A stretch of DNA of 64,000 nt from Lachnospiraceae bacterium (GTDB lineage: Bacteria > Bacillota > Clostridia > Lachnospirales > Lachnospiraceae): positions 1 to 64,000 of the forward strand of contig JAILEQ010000062.1 of assembly GCA_024687305.1 (NCBI GenBank), read 5' to 3'. The notes below the pieces were generated by a model. That model was not told the DNA's origin, searched no databases, and saw nothing but the letters and a program-made list of their open reading frames with translations. The translations under genes and the position numbers were made by a program. Positions within the stretch are counted from its first letter, which is position 1. Each line of letters begins with the position of its first letter. Below are positions 37,754 to 46,722 of this stretch, piece after piece.

Positions 37754-38299
37754 ATGGAATTGTTTACAGGCAGACCCAAGGATGTTGAGGGACGTTTACA
37801 AAGAGAGATTCGGACTTATGACTTCCTTGATTCTTTAGAGATAGAATATCAAAGGACCGACCATGAGGCGGCGAAAACAATGGAGGCATGCGAAGAGATC
37901 GATAAGGTGCTCGGAGTGCTGATGTGCAAGAATCTCTTTCTTTGTAACAGGCAGAAAACGGCGTTTTATCTTTTGCTGATGCCCGGAGACAAGAAGTTCA
38001 AAACAAAGGAGCTGTCGGCGCAGATCAATTCGGCAAGACTGTCTTTTGCCGAGGCCGAAGATATGATCAGATATCTCAATATCGAGCCCGGTGCGGTGAG
38101 CGTCATGGGACTTATGAACGATAATGATCATGCGGTGCAGCTTCTTATAGACGAGGACGTTTTAAAAGGTGAGTTTCTGGGCTGCCACCCATGCGTAAAT
38201 ACATCAAGCCTTAAACTCAAGACCGAGGATGTGATCAAAAAGTTTCTGCCCGCTGTCGAACACGATTATGTGACGGTTCATCTGGTAGGCGAAGATTGA
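37754..38299 (+). CDS. YbaK/ProX-type prolyl-tRNA editing protein, copy B
   Basis: Same 181-aa length and highly similar to the 15791 gene; ATG 37754 preferred over 37706. Confidence 0.85.
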   Translation: MELFTGRPKDVEGRLQREIRTYDFLDSLEIEYQRTDHEAAKTMEACEEIDKVLGVLMCKNLFLCNRQKTAFYLLLMPGDKKFKTKELSAQINSARLSFAEAEDMIRYLNIEPGAVSVMGLMNDNDHAVQLLIDEDVLKGEFLGCHPCVNTSSLKLKTEDVIKKFLPAVEHDYVTVHLVGED

Positions 38300-38305
38300 A
38301 AATGG

Positions 38306-38330
38306 CGGGAGGGTTATTCCTCCCGTTTTT
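38306..38330 (+). terminator. Intrinsic terminator
   Basis: cgggagg-gttatt-cctcccgttttt. Confidence 0.8.
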
Positions 38331-38381
38331 ACATTATAAAGCGAGTATTGACTAAACAACTTAGGAGTGATAACATTTCGT

Positions 38382-38397
38382 GTTAGCCAAGACTAAC
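38382..38397. promoter_or_regulatory. Operator-like palindrome GTTAG-CCAAGA-CTAAC
   Basis: 5-bp arms; similar to the second palindrome at 38479. Confidence 0.4.
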
Positions 38398-38478
38398 TAC
38401 ATCATTTTAATTGCATGTCGGAGCATTGATTGCCAAATGGAGTGGCAACGCCTCTTTTGCAAATGTATACTCTCCAAT

Positions 38479-38496
38479 GGTTAGCCAATGCTAACC
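38479..38496. promoter_or_regulatory. Operator-like palindrome GGTTAGC-CAAT-GCTAACC
   Basis: Perfect 7-bp arms. Confidence 0.5.
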
Positions 38497-38500
38497 AAAG

Positions 38501-38661
38501 AATATATTGAAGTTGTACAACACCGCCGCACGCTGGAAAAGCGGTAACCGGCAGACCATTCTCGGAGCCGGACTCAGTTTTCAGACGTTTGTGTTCATAC
38601 CTCTTTGGGGTATCAGTCGGCGATCGGAACCAACTGCGGTGCCAAAAACTTCATAGGTTAA
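38501..38661 (+). pseudogene. Remnant of a MATE-family efflux transporter gene (frameshifted internal fragment)
   Basis: Frame from 38513: LYNTAARWKSGNRQTILGAGLSFQTFVFIPLWGIS; after a frame change around 38615-38626: GTNCGAKNFIG*. Resembles the conserved MATE segment ...LWGISQG...GTNYGAK. Confidence 0.6.
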
Positions 38662-38679
38662 CGAGGTAAAATTGGTGTT

Positions 38680-39645
38680 ATGAAGGACAAAGAAAAAATT
38701 GTGAAAGATTCGGGGGAAATGTTTAACAAGTATATGCATCTTATATCGTCATCGGAGCTTGAACAGACCTACAGATTGAAAAGCGATACAGGCGAAGGGA
38801 TAATGCGTCGGTATAACGTATCGAGAGGTATATATTACATTTATTCCGAGATTGAAAAGTATTATCCCCTATATCAGGAACAAAGGCAGCTCGTAAGGCA
38901 CATAGAGATAATGTACATGGTGGAAGGCCATGCCGATTTCGAGATGGAGGGCAAACGCTGGGCTTCGGCGAATACCGGTGATGTGTGTATTTTCAGCAGC
39001 AATGTCGCCACGAAAAATTGCATAGTGGGTCCGAAGGGCATGCGGTGCATAAGCATAGTCGTCTGTATAGACGATGCGGCGGAAGAACTCAACCGATTGC
39101 TCGGTACGGATGCGTTTGACAAAGATAAGATATATGAAGGCGTATTGAGCGCAGACAACTGTATATGTTTTGCCGCGACTGATATGCTGAAGGTAATATT
39201 CAACCAGTTGATGCAGCTTCCTGACACTTACGGTGATCATTATCGAAAACTGCTGACGTATCAGACGATCATCGCGACGATGGATGTAAAGGGCAGGAAA
39301 GCCACCGATCAGCAGTATTTCAGTAAAGATACGGAAAACAAAGTTCATGAAGCGCGCAAGATACTCGGAACGGATATTTCTATAAACATTTCGATCGAAG
39401 AGCTTTCTGCAAGAGTAAAATTGAACAGAACCACCTTGCAAAAAGTGTTTAAGCAGATGTATGGTATGACTATATTCGAGTACAGAACACAGATTAGGAT
39501 TCAGGAAGCAAAGAATCTTATACTGGAGGGCAATCATACGATAACCGAGATAGCAGGTTTCGTAGGGTATTGTAATGCCAGCAAGTTTTCCGCTTCCTTC
39601 AAAAAGATCACGGGAGTAAGTCCCAGTGAATTCGGAAGATATTGA
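38680..39645 (+). CDS. AraC-family transcriptional regulator
   Basis: C-terminal HTH ISIEELSARVKLNRTTLQKVFKQMYGMTIFEYRTQIRIQEAKNLILEGNHTITEIAGFVGYCNASKFSASFKKITGVSPSEF. Confidence 0.9.
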   Translation: MKDKEKIVKDSGEMFNKYMHLISSSELEQTYRLKSDTGEGIMRRYNVSRGIYYIYSEIEKYYPLYQEQRQLVRHIEIMYMVEGHADFEMEGKRWASANTGDVCIFSSNVATKNCIVGPKGMRCISIVVCIDDAAEELNRLLGTDAFDKDKIYEGVLSADNCICFAATDMLKVIFNQLMQLPDTYGDHYRKLLTYQTIIATMDVKGRKATDQQYFSKDTENKVHEARKILGTDISINISIEELSARVKLNRTTLQKVFKQMYGMTIFEYRTQIRIQEAKNLILEGNHTITEIAGFVGYCNASKFSASFKKITGVSPSEFGRY

Positions 39646-39655
39646 GGTGACAGAC

Positions 39656-40438
39656 ATGACCGGAAAAGTACTTATAGGAATATTGATTCCGTTTTTGGGA
39701 ACGGCACTCGGTTCAGCGTGCGTGTTCTTTATGAAAAAGGAACTAAGCAACAAGGTTCAGAAAGCGCTGGCGGGGTTTGCTAGCGGAGTTATGGTTGCGG
39801 CTTCGATATGGAGTCTTATAATACCTGCAATGGAGCAATGCGAATCGATGGGGAGATTAAGTTTTCTGCCTGCGTTCATCGGTTTCTGGCTCGGAATACT
39901 GTTCCTTTTGTTTTTGGACAGTGTTATCCCGCATCTTCATTTAAACGCCGATAAAGCCGAAGGACCGAGGGCAAAACTTAAAAGAACGACGATGATGGTT
40001 CTTGCGGTGACGCTTCATAACATTCCCGAAGGAATGGCTGTCGGAGTTGTCTATGCAGGCTTCATCTCGGGAAACGACATAATAACCGCAGGCGGAGCAC
40101 TCGCTCTTGCACTCGGTATAGCGATCCAGAACTTCCCCGAAGGCGCCATCATCTCGATGCCGCTTCGCGCAGAAGGAAAGAGCACGGGAAAGGCATTTTT
40201 AGACGGTGTTTTGTCGGGCGCGGTTGAACCGATAGGAGCGCTTCTTATCATTTTGACGGCCGGTTTCTTTGTGCCTGTTATGCCGTACTTTTTATGTTTT
40301 GCAGCCGGTGCGATGATGTATGTTGTTGTGGAGGAACTGATTCCGGAAATGTCCGAAGGAGAGCATTCGAACATCGGAGTGGTGATGTTTGCGGTCGGTT
40401 TCACGATCATGATGGCTCTTGATGTAGCACTTGGATAG
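39656..40438 (+). CDS. ZIP-family metal transporter
   Basis: VTLHNIPEGMAVGVVYAG...ALGIAIQNFPEGAIISMPLR...VVVEELIPEM. Confidence 0.92.
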   Translation: MTGKVLIGILIPFLGTALGSACVFFMKKELSNKVQKALAGFASGVMVAASIWSLIIPAMEQCESMGRLSFLPAFIGFWLGILFLLFLDSVIPHLHLNADKAEGPRAKLKRTTMMVLAVTLHNIPEGMAVGVVYAGFISGNDIITAGGALALALGIAIQNFPEGAIISMPLRAEGKSTGKAFLDGVLSGAVEPIGALLIILTAGFFVPVMPYFLCFAAGAMMYVVVEELIPEMSEGEHSNIGVVMFAVGFTIMMALDVALG

Positions 40439-40452
40439 ATCGATACAAAAAG

Positions 40453-40480
40453 GCGTATTGCGAGCAATACGCTTTTTTTG
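40453..40480 (+). terminator. Intrinsic terminator (gcgtattgc-ga-gcaatacgc + T tract)
   Basis: Same 20-nt palindrome as at 29399-29418. Confidence 0.8.
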
Positions 40481-40581
40481 TTTTATAGAAAATGTATAAG
40501 TTCGGGTTTGGATAATATGGATTTGAACTGAACGGGTGTTTTTGATAAAATAATAGAAGTTATTATTTGAAGGAGGCTTGT

Positions 40582-41241
40582 ATGGGTTTATTTGACAAAG
40601 TATTGGCAGGGGCATCAACGGGGAGTACCACGTCGGATATGAGCGCGGAATGGACAAAAGACAGGACGGTTGTATTAAAGGGAACGCCGGAAAGCCTTGA
40701 TGAGGTTAAGGCGGCGGTCGATCTTACCGATCCGGGAAGCGTTTGCGCATATTGGCTTTACAGCGTTATGGCCATGACGGCCGATTACGATATCGGTATG
40801 AGCATGATGAAGTTTCTTTATGCCGACATTGAGCCATTCGGAAGAGGATTTACGGAAGGCGGAGCATCGGGAAAAGCAGGATGGGATTCGTTCTTTAACG
40901 ACAGACTTAAAGACGATGATTACAGATGGCTTCCGAGAGCATATTTTGCAGGTGCAGTTGCTTCCAACGGTTTTAAACCCGAAACGCCTCTAAGCGTGGA
41001 ACTTCATTACAACGAGCCTAACACGACTACGATAAACGGACAGAGTCTTGAAGCCCTGGGACGTCTTAACATAGTTTATGCGGTTAAGAGCAATGCAGCA
41101 GGCAATCTGGTTAACATAACTGTGAGCAAGTTTGAAGGCAGTGACAGATGGTACGTAACCAGCGGTTCATCATCAGCCGGTATTTTCTACGACCAGAGAT
41201 CTGCACTTACAGCAGAGGCAAAAGAAAAATTATATTCATAA
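40582..41241 (+). CDS. Hypothetical protein
   Basis: ATG at 40582 after gaaggaggcttgt; no family recognised. Confidence 0.7.
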   Translation: MGLFDKVLAGASTGSTTSDMSAEWTKDRTVVLKGTPESLDEVKAAVDLTDPGSVCAYWLYSVMAMTADYDIGMSMMKFLYADIEPFGRGFTEGGASGKAGWDSFFNDRLKDDDYRWLPRAYFAGAVASNGFKPETPLSVELHYNEPNTTTINGQSLEALGRLNIVYAVKSNAAGNLVNITVSKFEGSDRWYVTSGSSSAGIFYDQRSALTAEAKEKLYS

Positions 41242-41269
41242 AAAGTTTACATAACAGGAAGATATTATT

Positions 41270-42226
41270 ATGAACACAAAACCATGCGATCCCAAAGCAT
41301 CAAAAGAAGTTGTTAAGGTGCTTGAATTTTTGAATTCCATAGAAGGCAAAGGGATACTTGCCGGGCAGCATACACAGACCATCCCGATGGAGGAGACCAC
41401 TCATATCAAGAGTATTACCGGCAAACTCCCCGCGGTATGCGGTTTTGAATTGCTCGGTTATTCACCCAACATAAACAGAGCAGACGCAAGTGAGGAGTGT
41501 CTTAAAGAAGTCGACGAAGTTTACGGAACCGTTGAGTGTGCACTTGAATGGGGAAGAAAAGGCGGTCTGGTAACATATACGTTCCATTGGTTTTCGCCCA
41601 TAGGCGGAAGAGACAAATCTTTCTACGCCGAGCATACCGATTTTGATGCATCCAAGGCCGCAACAAAGGGAACACCCGAGTACGAGGCTATGTTAAGAGA
41701 TCTCGACGTCATTGCAGACATCTTAAAGAAGTTTGAGGCCGAGAACATTCCGATACTTTGGAGACCTTTCCATGAAGCCGAGGGTACGTGGTTCTGGTGG
41801 GGAGCAAAAGGTCCCGTGGTGGCAAGAGATCTTTACAGGATAATGTTTGAATATTTTACCAAAGAAAAAGACATCCACAATCTCGTCTGGGTATGGAACT
41901 GTCCTGTTTCGGAAGCCTACGTGGGTGACGATTACTGCGATATCATTTCAAGAGATCTTTATCCCGAAGCGCATGCACACGGAAGTTTTGTAAACGAGTA
42001 CAAAGTGCTTACCGAATTTGCGCCGACAAAGGGTGTGGCACTTGCGGAGAACGGAGTCCTTCCCGATCCGAAGGCGTTAAAAGCCGACAAGGCAAACTGG
42101 CTTTGGTTCATGACATGGAGTCATGAGTTTTGCCTAACCGAGCAGTATAACAACTTTGACGTTTTAAAAGCGCTTTACGACGATCCCTACACGATCGATT
42201 TCGATACTTTGAAAAAATTGTATTGA
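41270..42226 (+). CDS. GH26 family (beta-mannanase-like), no signal peptide
   Basis: GKGILAGQHTQ; IPILWRPFHEAEGTWFWWG (acid/base); VALAENGVLPDP (nucleophile region). Confidence 0.9.
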   Translation: MNTKPCDPKASKEVVKVLEFLNSIEGKGILAGQHTQTIPMEETTHIKSITGKLPAVCGFELLGYSPNINRADASEECLKEVDEVYGTVECALEWGRKGGLVTYTFHWFSPIGGRDKSFYAEHTDFDASKAATKGTPEYEAMLRDLDVIADILKKFEAENIPILWRPFHEAEGTWFWWGAKGPVVARDLYRIMFEYFTKEKDIHNLVWVWNCPVSEAYVGDDYCDIISRDLYPEAHAHGSFVNEYKVLTEFAPTKGVALAENGVLPDPKALKADKANWLWFMTWSHEFCLTEQYNNFDVLKALYDDPYTIDFDTLKKLY

Positions 42227-42353
42227 TGAAAGAAGAAAAAACTCTGATTCACCTTTCAAATTGTGGGGAAATGCCCAAAAACCTTGTTTCTTCCTTGCAA
42301 ATAAGCCGAAAGGGTGGTAAATTTATGTTAGGGGGGATACTAAAGGAGACTAC

Positions 42354-42737
42354 ATGCTTAAAAAAATTTTAGTGGTGGATGACGACGATGTTTGTCGCGA
42401 TCTGCTGGCGGAAATTTTAGAAGTTGAATATGAGATAGTTCCTGCAAAGAACGGAGCAGAGGCACTCGGACTTCTTTCTTTCCAGTTGGGAAAGGTGGCG
42501 GCTGTGCTTCTTGATATCATGATGCCTCAGATGAACGGCTACGATTTTTTGAAAGTGTTCAACGAGAAGGGCTGGGATAAAAAGGTTCCCGTTATCGTCG
42601 TTACCGCAAGTGATGACGAGGAAACATTTGAAAAGTGCAGGGAACTGGGTATAAAGTTTTTTATCAGAAAACCTTACACATTTAAAGAAGCCTCGGGTGT
42701 TATCGAGAGCGCGATCAAGAGTTTTAAGAAGAAATAA
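42354..42737 (+). CDS. Stand-alone receiver (CheY-like) response regulator
   Basis: KILVVDDDDVCRDLLAE...AVLLDIMMPQMNG...FIRKPYTFKEA; no output domain. Confidence 0.9.
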   Translation: MLKKILVVDDDDVCRDLLAEILEVEYEIVPAKNGAEALGLLSFQLGKVAAVLLDIMMPQMNGYDFLKVFNEKGWDKKVPVIVVTASDDEETFEKCRELGIKFFIRKPYTFKEASGVIESAIKSFKKK

Positions 42738-42744
42738 TCAGACT

Positions 42745-44568
42745 ATGAAAAAGACAAGACTTTTTAAATCGCTGCCGATATTGGCAGCGATTGTGTTTTT
42801 ATTAAACACAACATCAATCGATACTTTTGCGGAAGGCGAACTTACCGGTAAATCAGCCACAGAGATAGTTTCCATGATGGATAAGGGCTGGAACATGGGT
42901 AATACGTTCGATGCAACGGACGGTAAGAAAGACGATGTATATTCCCAGGAAACTTCATGGGGCAATCCGAGAGCCTCAAAAGAGCTCATACAGGGTGTCA
43001 AAGCAGCAGGCTTTAATACGATCCGTATTCCCGTCACCTGGTACAGATTCGAAGATAAGAACAATAATTACGCGATCGACGAAGCGTTTATGGCAAGAGT
43101 TACCGAGATCGTGGATTATGCCATGGATGAAGGTCTCTTTGTCATCATAAATCTTCATCACGAGAAATGGGTGAACGATAAAGACATAGACAAAAACTAT
43201 GTTGAGATCGGCAAGCGTCTTAAAGCCACTTGGAGTCAGATCGCGGATAATTTTGCGGATTACGATCAGCATCTTATATTTGAAGCCATGAATGAGCCCA
43301 GAGCTCAGGGTGCAAATTACGAGTGGACCGGAAATAAGGACTGCTACGCCGCGGTCAACTATTTAAACGATGTTTTTGTAAACACGATAAGAAGTAACGG
43401 CAAGGGACACAACGGCGAAAGAATGCTCATGATCCCGGGATATGCGGCATCGAGCAGTCAGAACGTACTCGATTCGATCGAAATACCGAACGTGGGCGGA
43501 AAGCCTGCAGAGAATATCTGTATTTCGGTACATTGCTATTCACCTTACGAATTTTGCTTAACCGACAAGCAGGTGGCTTTTGACCCGAAGCGATCGGCCG
43601 ATACTTCCGATATAACGCGTCTTATGTCGAGCTGCAAGCGGCTCTTTATCGATAACGGCATTCCGGTCATAATAGGCGAGTGCGGGTGCACCAATTCGGG
43701 CAACAACAACGATGCCCGTCTTGAATGGTTTGCGTTCTTTGGAACTCAGACGAAGGCAAAGGGCATTCCCGCCATCGTATGGGATAACGGAGCCAAGGGA
43801 TCTACCGGAGGTGAATGTCACAGATATATAGACAGAAAGACCGGTGAGGCTGTAGCAGCAGATCTCATAGAAGCTTTCATTAAAGGTGAAAAAGAAGAGG
43901 CTCTTCCGGAAGCCGCAGATGTGATTTATGATTTTGAACCCCACGATGACGGAACCGGGAAGCTTGTTCCGATGGGCCCTTCCGATGCGGGATTTGACCA
44001 GAAACATCTTTCCAATCAGGCAAAGATCAACCATACCGACGGCGCTAAAGTCGGCTTTTCGATGAAGGTCGATACCGAGGTCGAAGCCATGACCGTTTCC
44101 ACGGATATATCGAGATTTGCAGGTAAGAACCTAAAGATCACCGCATGGGTACGTTCCGATGAACCCAATACGGTAACCATGAACGTTTCTTCCGATGAAG
44201 ACGGATTCTTTACCGTCAATACTTCGGATGAGTGGCAGGAGCTCACTCTTTATGTCGGACTCGATGAAGGAAGATCGTTCTTGTCTTTCTCGGCGGATGA
44301 AGAAAAGACTTACTATGTAGACGACATTTCGATAGAGATGGTAGATACGCTCGATGTCATTTCGGACGGCAGCAACCTGCCCGACAAAACGGTCAATGCA
44401 GACCAGACTGAGGAATATGTCGATGAAAACGGCAATCCCGTAACGGTACTCAGCGTTAATATAATCATCATATACATGTTATCGTCCGTAGTCGGTGTTA
44501 CACTTCTCGCCGTGCTTGCGATCCTGATCGGCAAACGGAAAAAAGCAAAGAAAAAGAATAAACGATAA
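42745..44568 (+). CDS. Membrane-anchored GH5 endo-glycanase with CBM-like domain
   Basis: Signal peptide; DKGWNMGNTFDA, IFEAMNEPR, VIIGECGC; C-terminal jelly-roll-like region ending YYVDDISIEM; final TM + KRKKAKKKNKR. ATG 42745. Confidence 0.9.
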   Translation: MKKTRLFKSLPILAAIVFLLNTTSIDTFAEGELTGKSATEIVSMMDKGWNMGNTFDATDGKKDDVYSQETSWGNPRASKELIQGVKAAGFNTIRIPVTWYRFEDKNNNYAIDEAFMARVTEIVDYAMDEGLFVIINLHHEKWVNDKDIDKNYVEIGKRLKATWSQIADNFADYDQHLIFEAMNEPRAQGANYEWTGNKDCYAAVNYLNDVFVNTIRSNGKGHNGERMLMIPGYAASSSQNVLDSIEIPNVGGKPAENICISVHCYSPYEFCLTDKQVAFDPKRSADTSDITRLMSSCKRLFIDNGIPVIIGECGCTNSGNNNDARLEWFAFFGTQTKAKGIPAIVWDNGAKGSTGGECHRYIDRKTGEAVAADLIEAFIKGEKEEALPEAADVIYDFEPHDDGTGKLVPMGPSDAGFDQKHLSNQAKINHTDGAKVGFSMKVDTEVEAMTVSTDISRFAGKNLKITAWVRSDEPNTVTMNVSSDEDGFFTVNTSDEWQELTLYVGLDEGRSFLSFSADEEKTYYVDDISIEMVDTLDVISDGSNLPDKTVNADQTEEYVDENGNPVTVLSVNIIIIYMLSSVVGVTLLAVLAILIGKRKKAKKKNKR

Positions 44569-44574
44569 AACCTT

Positions 44575-44604
44575 AAAAAATCGGCCTTTTTGGGCCGATT
44601 TTTT
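44575..44604 (+). terminator. Intrinsic terminator
   Basis: aaaaaatcggccttttttgggccgatttttt-type hairpin read at 44575-44604. Confidence 0.85.
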
Positions 44605-44615
44605 ATTTTGCCCCC

Positions 44616-44642
44616 GGGGAACGGAGGTGTTGGTTCATTTTA
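44616..44642. repeat. GGGGACGG-type element, copy 3 (variant ggggaacggaggtgttggttcatttta)
   Basis: Shares the ggtgttggttcattt end with the 37130 copy. Confidence 0.6.
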
Positions 44643-44658
44643 TATTTTTCAAAATGTA

Positions 44659-44703
44659 TTGACACCAACTGTTTATAGGTGTATATATAACACATAAACA
44701 GTT
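44659..44703 (+). promoter_or_regulatory. Promoter TTGACA-N17-TATATA overlapped by long inverted repeat AACTGTTTATAGGTGT-atatata-ACACATAAACAGTT (predicted GntR operator)
   Basis: TTGACA 44659-44664, TATATA 44682-44687, inverted repeat 44667-44703. Confidence 0.8.
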
Positions 44704-44734
44704 ACTTGACACACGATGAATAAGGAGAGAAGAA

Positions 44735-45109
44735 ATGAAGATATCCCAATCATCAGGCGTGCCGATATATCAGCAGATAGCGAACTCGTTTCGAAACGAT
44801 ATTCTGGCCGGCCGGCTTAAAGAAGGCGAGTATCTGCCGTCAATCAGGGAACTGGCGAAAGATCTTCGAATAAGTGTCATCACTACGATGAAGGCTTACG
44901 AGATCCTTTCCGAAGAAGGGTATATAACACCTGCACAGGGAAAAGGATATTTCGTAAATTCACAAGACAGTGAACTGTTAAAGGAACAGCACTTAAGAAA
45001 GGTCGAAAGTTCACTTAACGACGCAATAGCAAATGCGGATATAGCGGGCATAACCGACAAAGAACTTGTGAGCATGTTAAACATGCTGTTATCAATGAGA
45101 GAAGATTAA
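44735..45109 (+). CDS. GntR-family regulator (YtrA-like)
   Basis: GVPIYQQIANSFRNDILAGRLKEGEYLPSIRELAKDLRISVITTMKAYEILSEEGYI. Confidence 0.92.
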   Translation: MKISQSSGVPIYQQIANSFRNDILAGRLKEGEYLPSIRELAKDLRISVITTMKAYEILSEEGYITPAQGKGYFVNSQDSELLKEQHLRKVESSLNDAIANADIAGITDKELVSMLNMLLSMRED

Positions 45110-45120
45110 GGAGTAAATAA

Positions 45121-46020
45121 ATGATCTGCGAAAACATTATTGAAGCTAAAAACATTGAAAAGAATTTTAAGAACTTTTCCTTGAAGATCGAAGATCTTAA
45201 GATCCCCACGGGATTTGCGACCGCGCTCATCGGCGAGAACGGTGCCGGTAAAACGACATTGCTCAATATCCTTTCGGGGATAAGACTTGATTACAAAGGA
45301 AGCATCGAGTTTTTCGGAGAATACAACGACAAAGACAGGGAACGGAATCCTGAAGTAAAAGAACGTATCGGATATACCGGAACCGAGAATTATTACCTTC
45401 CTCACTGGACGGTAGATCAGATAGACGAGCTTTCGGAACTCCTTTTCAAAAATTACGATCACGAGAAGTTCATGGCCAGATACGATGAACTTGCGATCTC
45501 TTCTTCGGGAAAGTATGACGGTAAAAAGAAAGTGAGCGAACTGTCCGACGGTACCAAGACAAAGCTTCAGCTTGCGCAGGTACTTGCAAGAGATACCGAT
45601 CTTTTGCTGATGGACGAGCCGGCTTCTCCGCTCGATCCTTTGATGAGAGACAAACTTTGTGAACTTATCAGAGAATACATCACTTCCAAGGAAGGAAGAA
45701 CGGTCCTTTTTTCCACACACAACATTTCGGATATGGAAAACGTTACCGACTACGCGATCATCGTAGAGCACGGAAATGTTGTTGAATCGGGTTCTGTGGA
45801 CGAACTCAAGGAGAAATATATCCTTGTGAAGGGTGAGCCCGAAGATGCCCAAAAAGCGAAGAGCGTTCTTTATACCATGACCGAGAGCAAATACGGTTTT
45901 GAAGGTATATGCCTTGCAGAAAATCTCGAAAAGCTTACCGGACTGGATATCACAACCGAGGCGCCGTCGCTTTTCCAGATAAGCGTTGCGGTTATGAAGA
46001 ACAATACGAGAGTGAAATGA
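45121..46020 (+). CDS. ABC transporter ATP-binding protein
   Basis: LIGENGAGKTTLLNILSG; ELSDGTKTKLQLAQVLARDTDLLLMDEPASPLDPL. Confidence 0.92.
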   Translation: MICENIIEAKNIEKNFKNFSLKIEDLKIPTGFATALIGENGAGKTTLLNILSGIRLDYKGSIEFFGEYNDKDRERNPEVKERIGYTGTENYYLPHWTVDQIDELSELLFKNYDHEKFMARYDELAISSSGKYDGKKKVSELSDGTKTKLQLAQVLARDTDLLLMDEPASPLDPLMRDKLCELIREYITSKEGRTVLFSTHNISDMENVTDYAIIVEHGNVVESGSVDELKEKYILVKGEPEDAQKAKSVLYTMTESKYGFEGICLAENLEKLTGLDITTEAPSLFQISVAVMKNNTRVK

Positions 46021-46030
46021 GAGGCGTAAA

Positions 46031-46690
46031 ATGAATATATACAGTGTTTACAAAGCATATATTTCGCGAACAAACAAGATTGTTCTTAACACCATTACGA
46101 TCGTACTTGCCATTTTTTCTTTATTATTGTCAAAAGACGAGAGTATGTTTATGATGCCGCTTGCGGTTGAGCCCATCGTTTATGTGGCTGTGGCGGGTGT
46201 GATGGATTTTTTCCAGTTCGGAGGAGTATTGAGCAAAAAGGGTAACATCCCCGAAAGCATACTATGTGCATTTAAAGGGAAAGAACTGCTTGTAAAGGCT
46301 GTGATTTCCGACAGACTGGCACATCTTATAAGACTGTTTGTTATAGTGCTTCCCACGCTGATCTTGGCGGACAGTTTAACTCCGGGCAAGTTATTCGTGA
46401 TCGTGGCGAGCTGGCTGGGTGCATTTCTCGCCGTAACGATCCTAAACCTCATTACCAGGGTATTGAGTCTGACATTTCAGATATCGATGCTCGTTGCATA
46501 TCTGATGATGATACCGCTGTCGGTGATCGAAATCATTCCCTCGGTGGTATATACGTTTGGAACGGGAGATATGACGATCTTCTTTGCGGCAGTATCGGTG
46601 GTATATGCATTGCTTGGTATAGGTTTTTCTGTTCTGCAAGGGTATCTGGCAGGTTCGACATACAGATATAAGCTTGCGGACATACACTAA
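46031..46690 (+). CDS. ABC-type membrane subunit, hypothetical
   Basis: Polytopic hydrophobic protein following the ATPase. Confidence 0.7.
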   Translation: MNIYSVYKAYISRTNKIVLNTITIVLAIFSLLLSKDESMFMMPLAVEPIVYVAVAGVMDFFQFGGVLSKKGNIPESILCAFKGKELLVKAVISDRLAHLIRLFVIVLPTLILADSLTPGKLFVIVASWLGAFLAVTILNLITRVLSLTFQISMLVAYLMMIPLSVIEIIPSVVYTFGTGDMTIFFAAVSVVYALLGIGFSVLQGYLAGSTYRYKLADIH

Positions 46691-46722
46691 TTATTTATTA
46701 TCATACTAAAGATACGGAGGAT

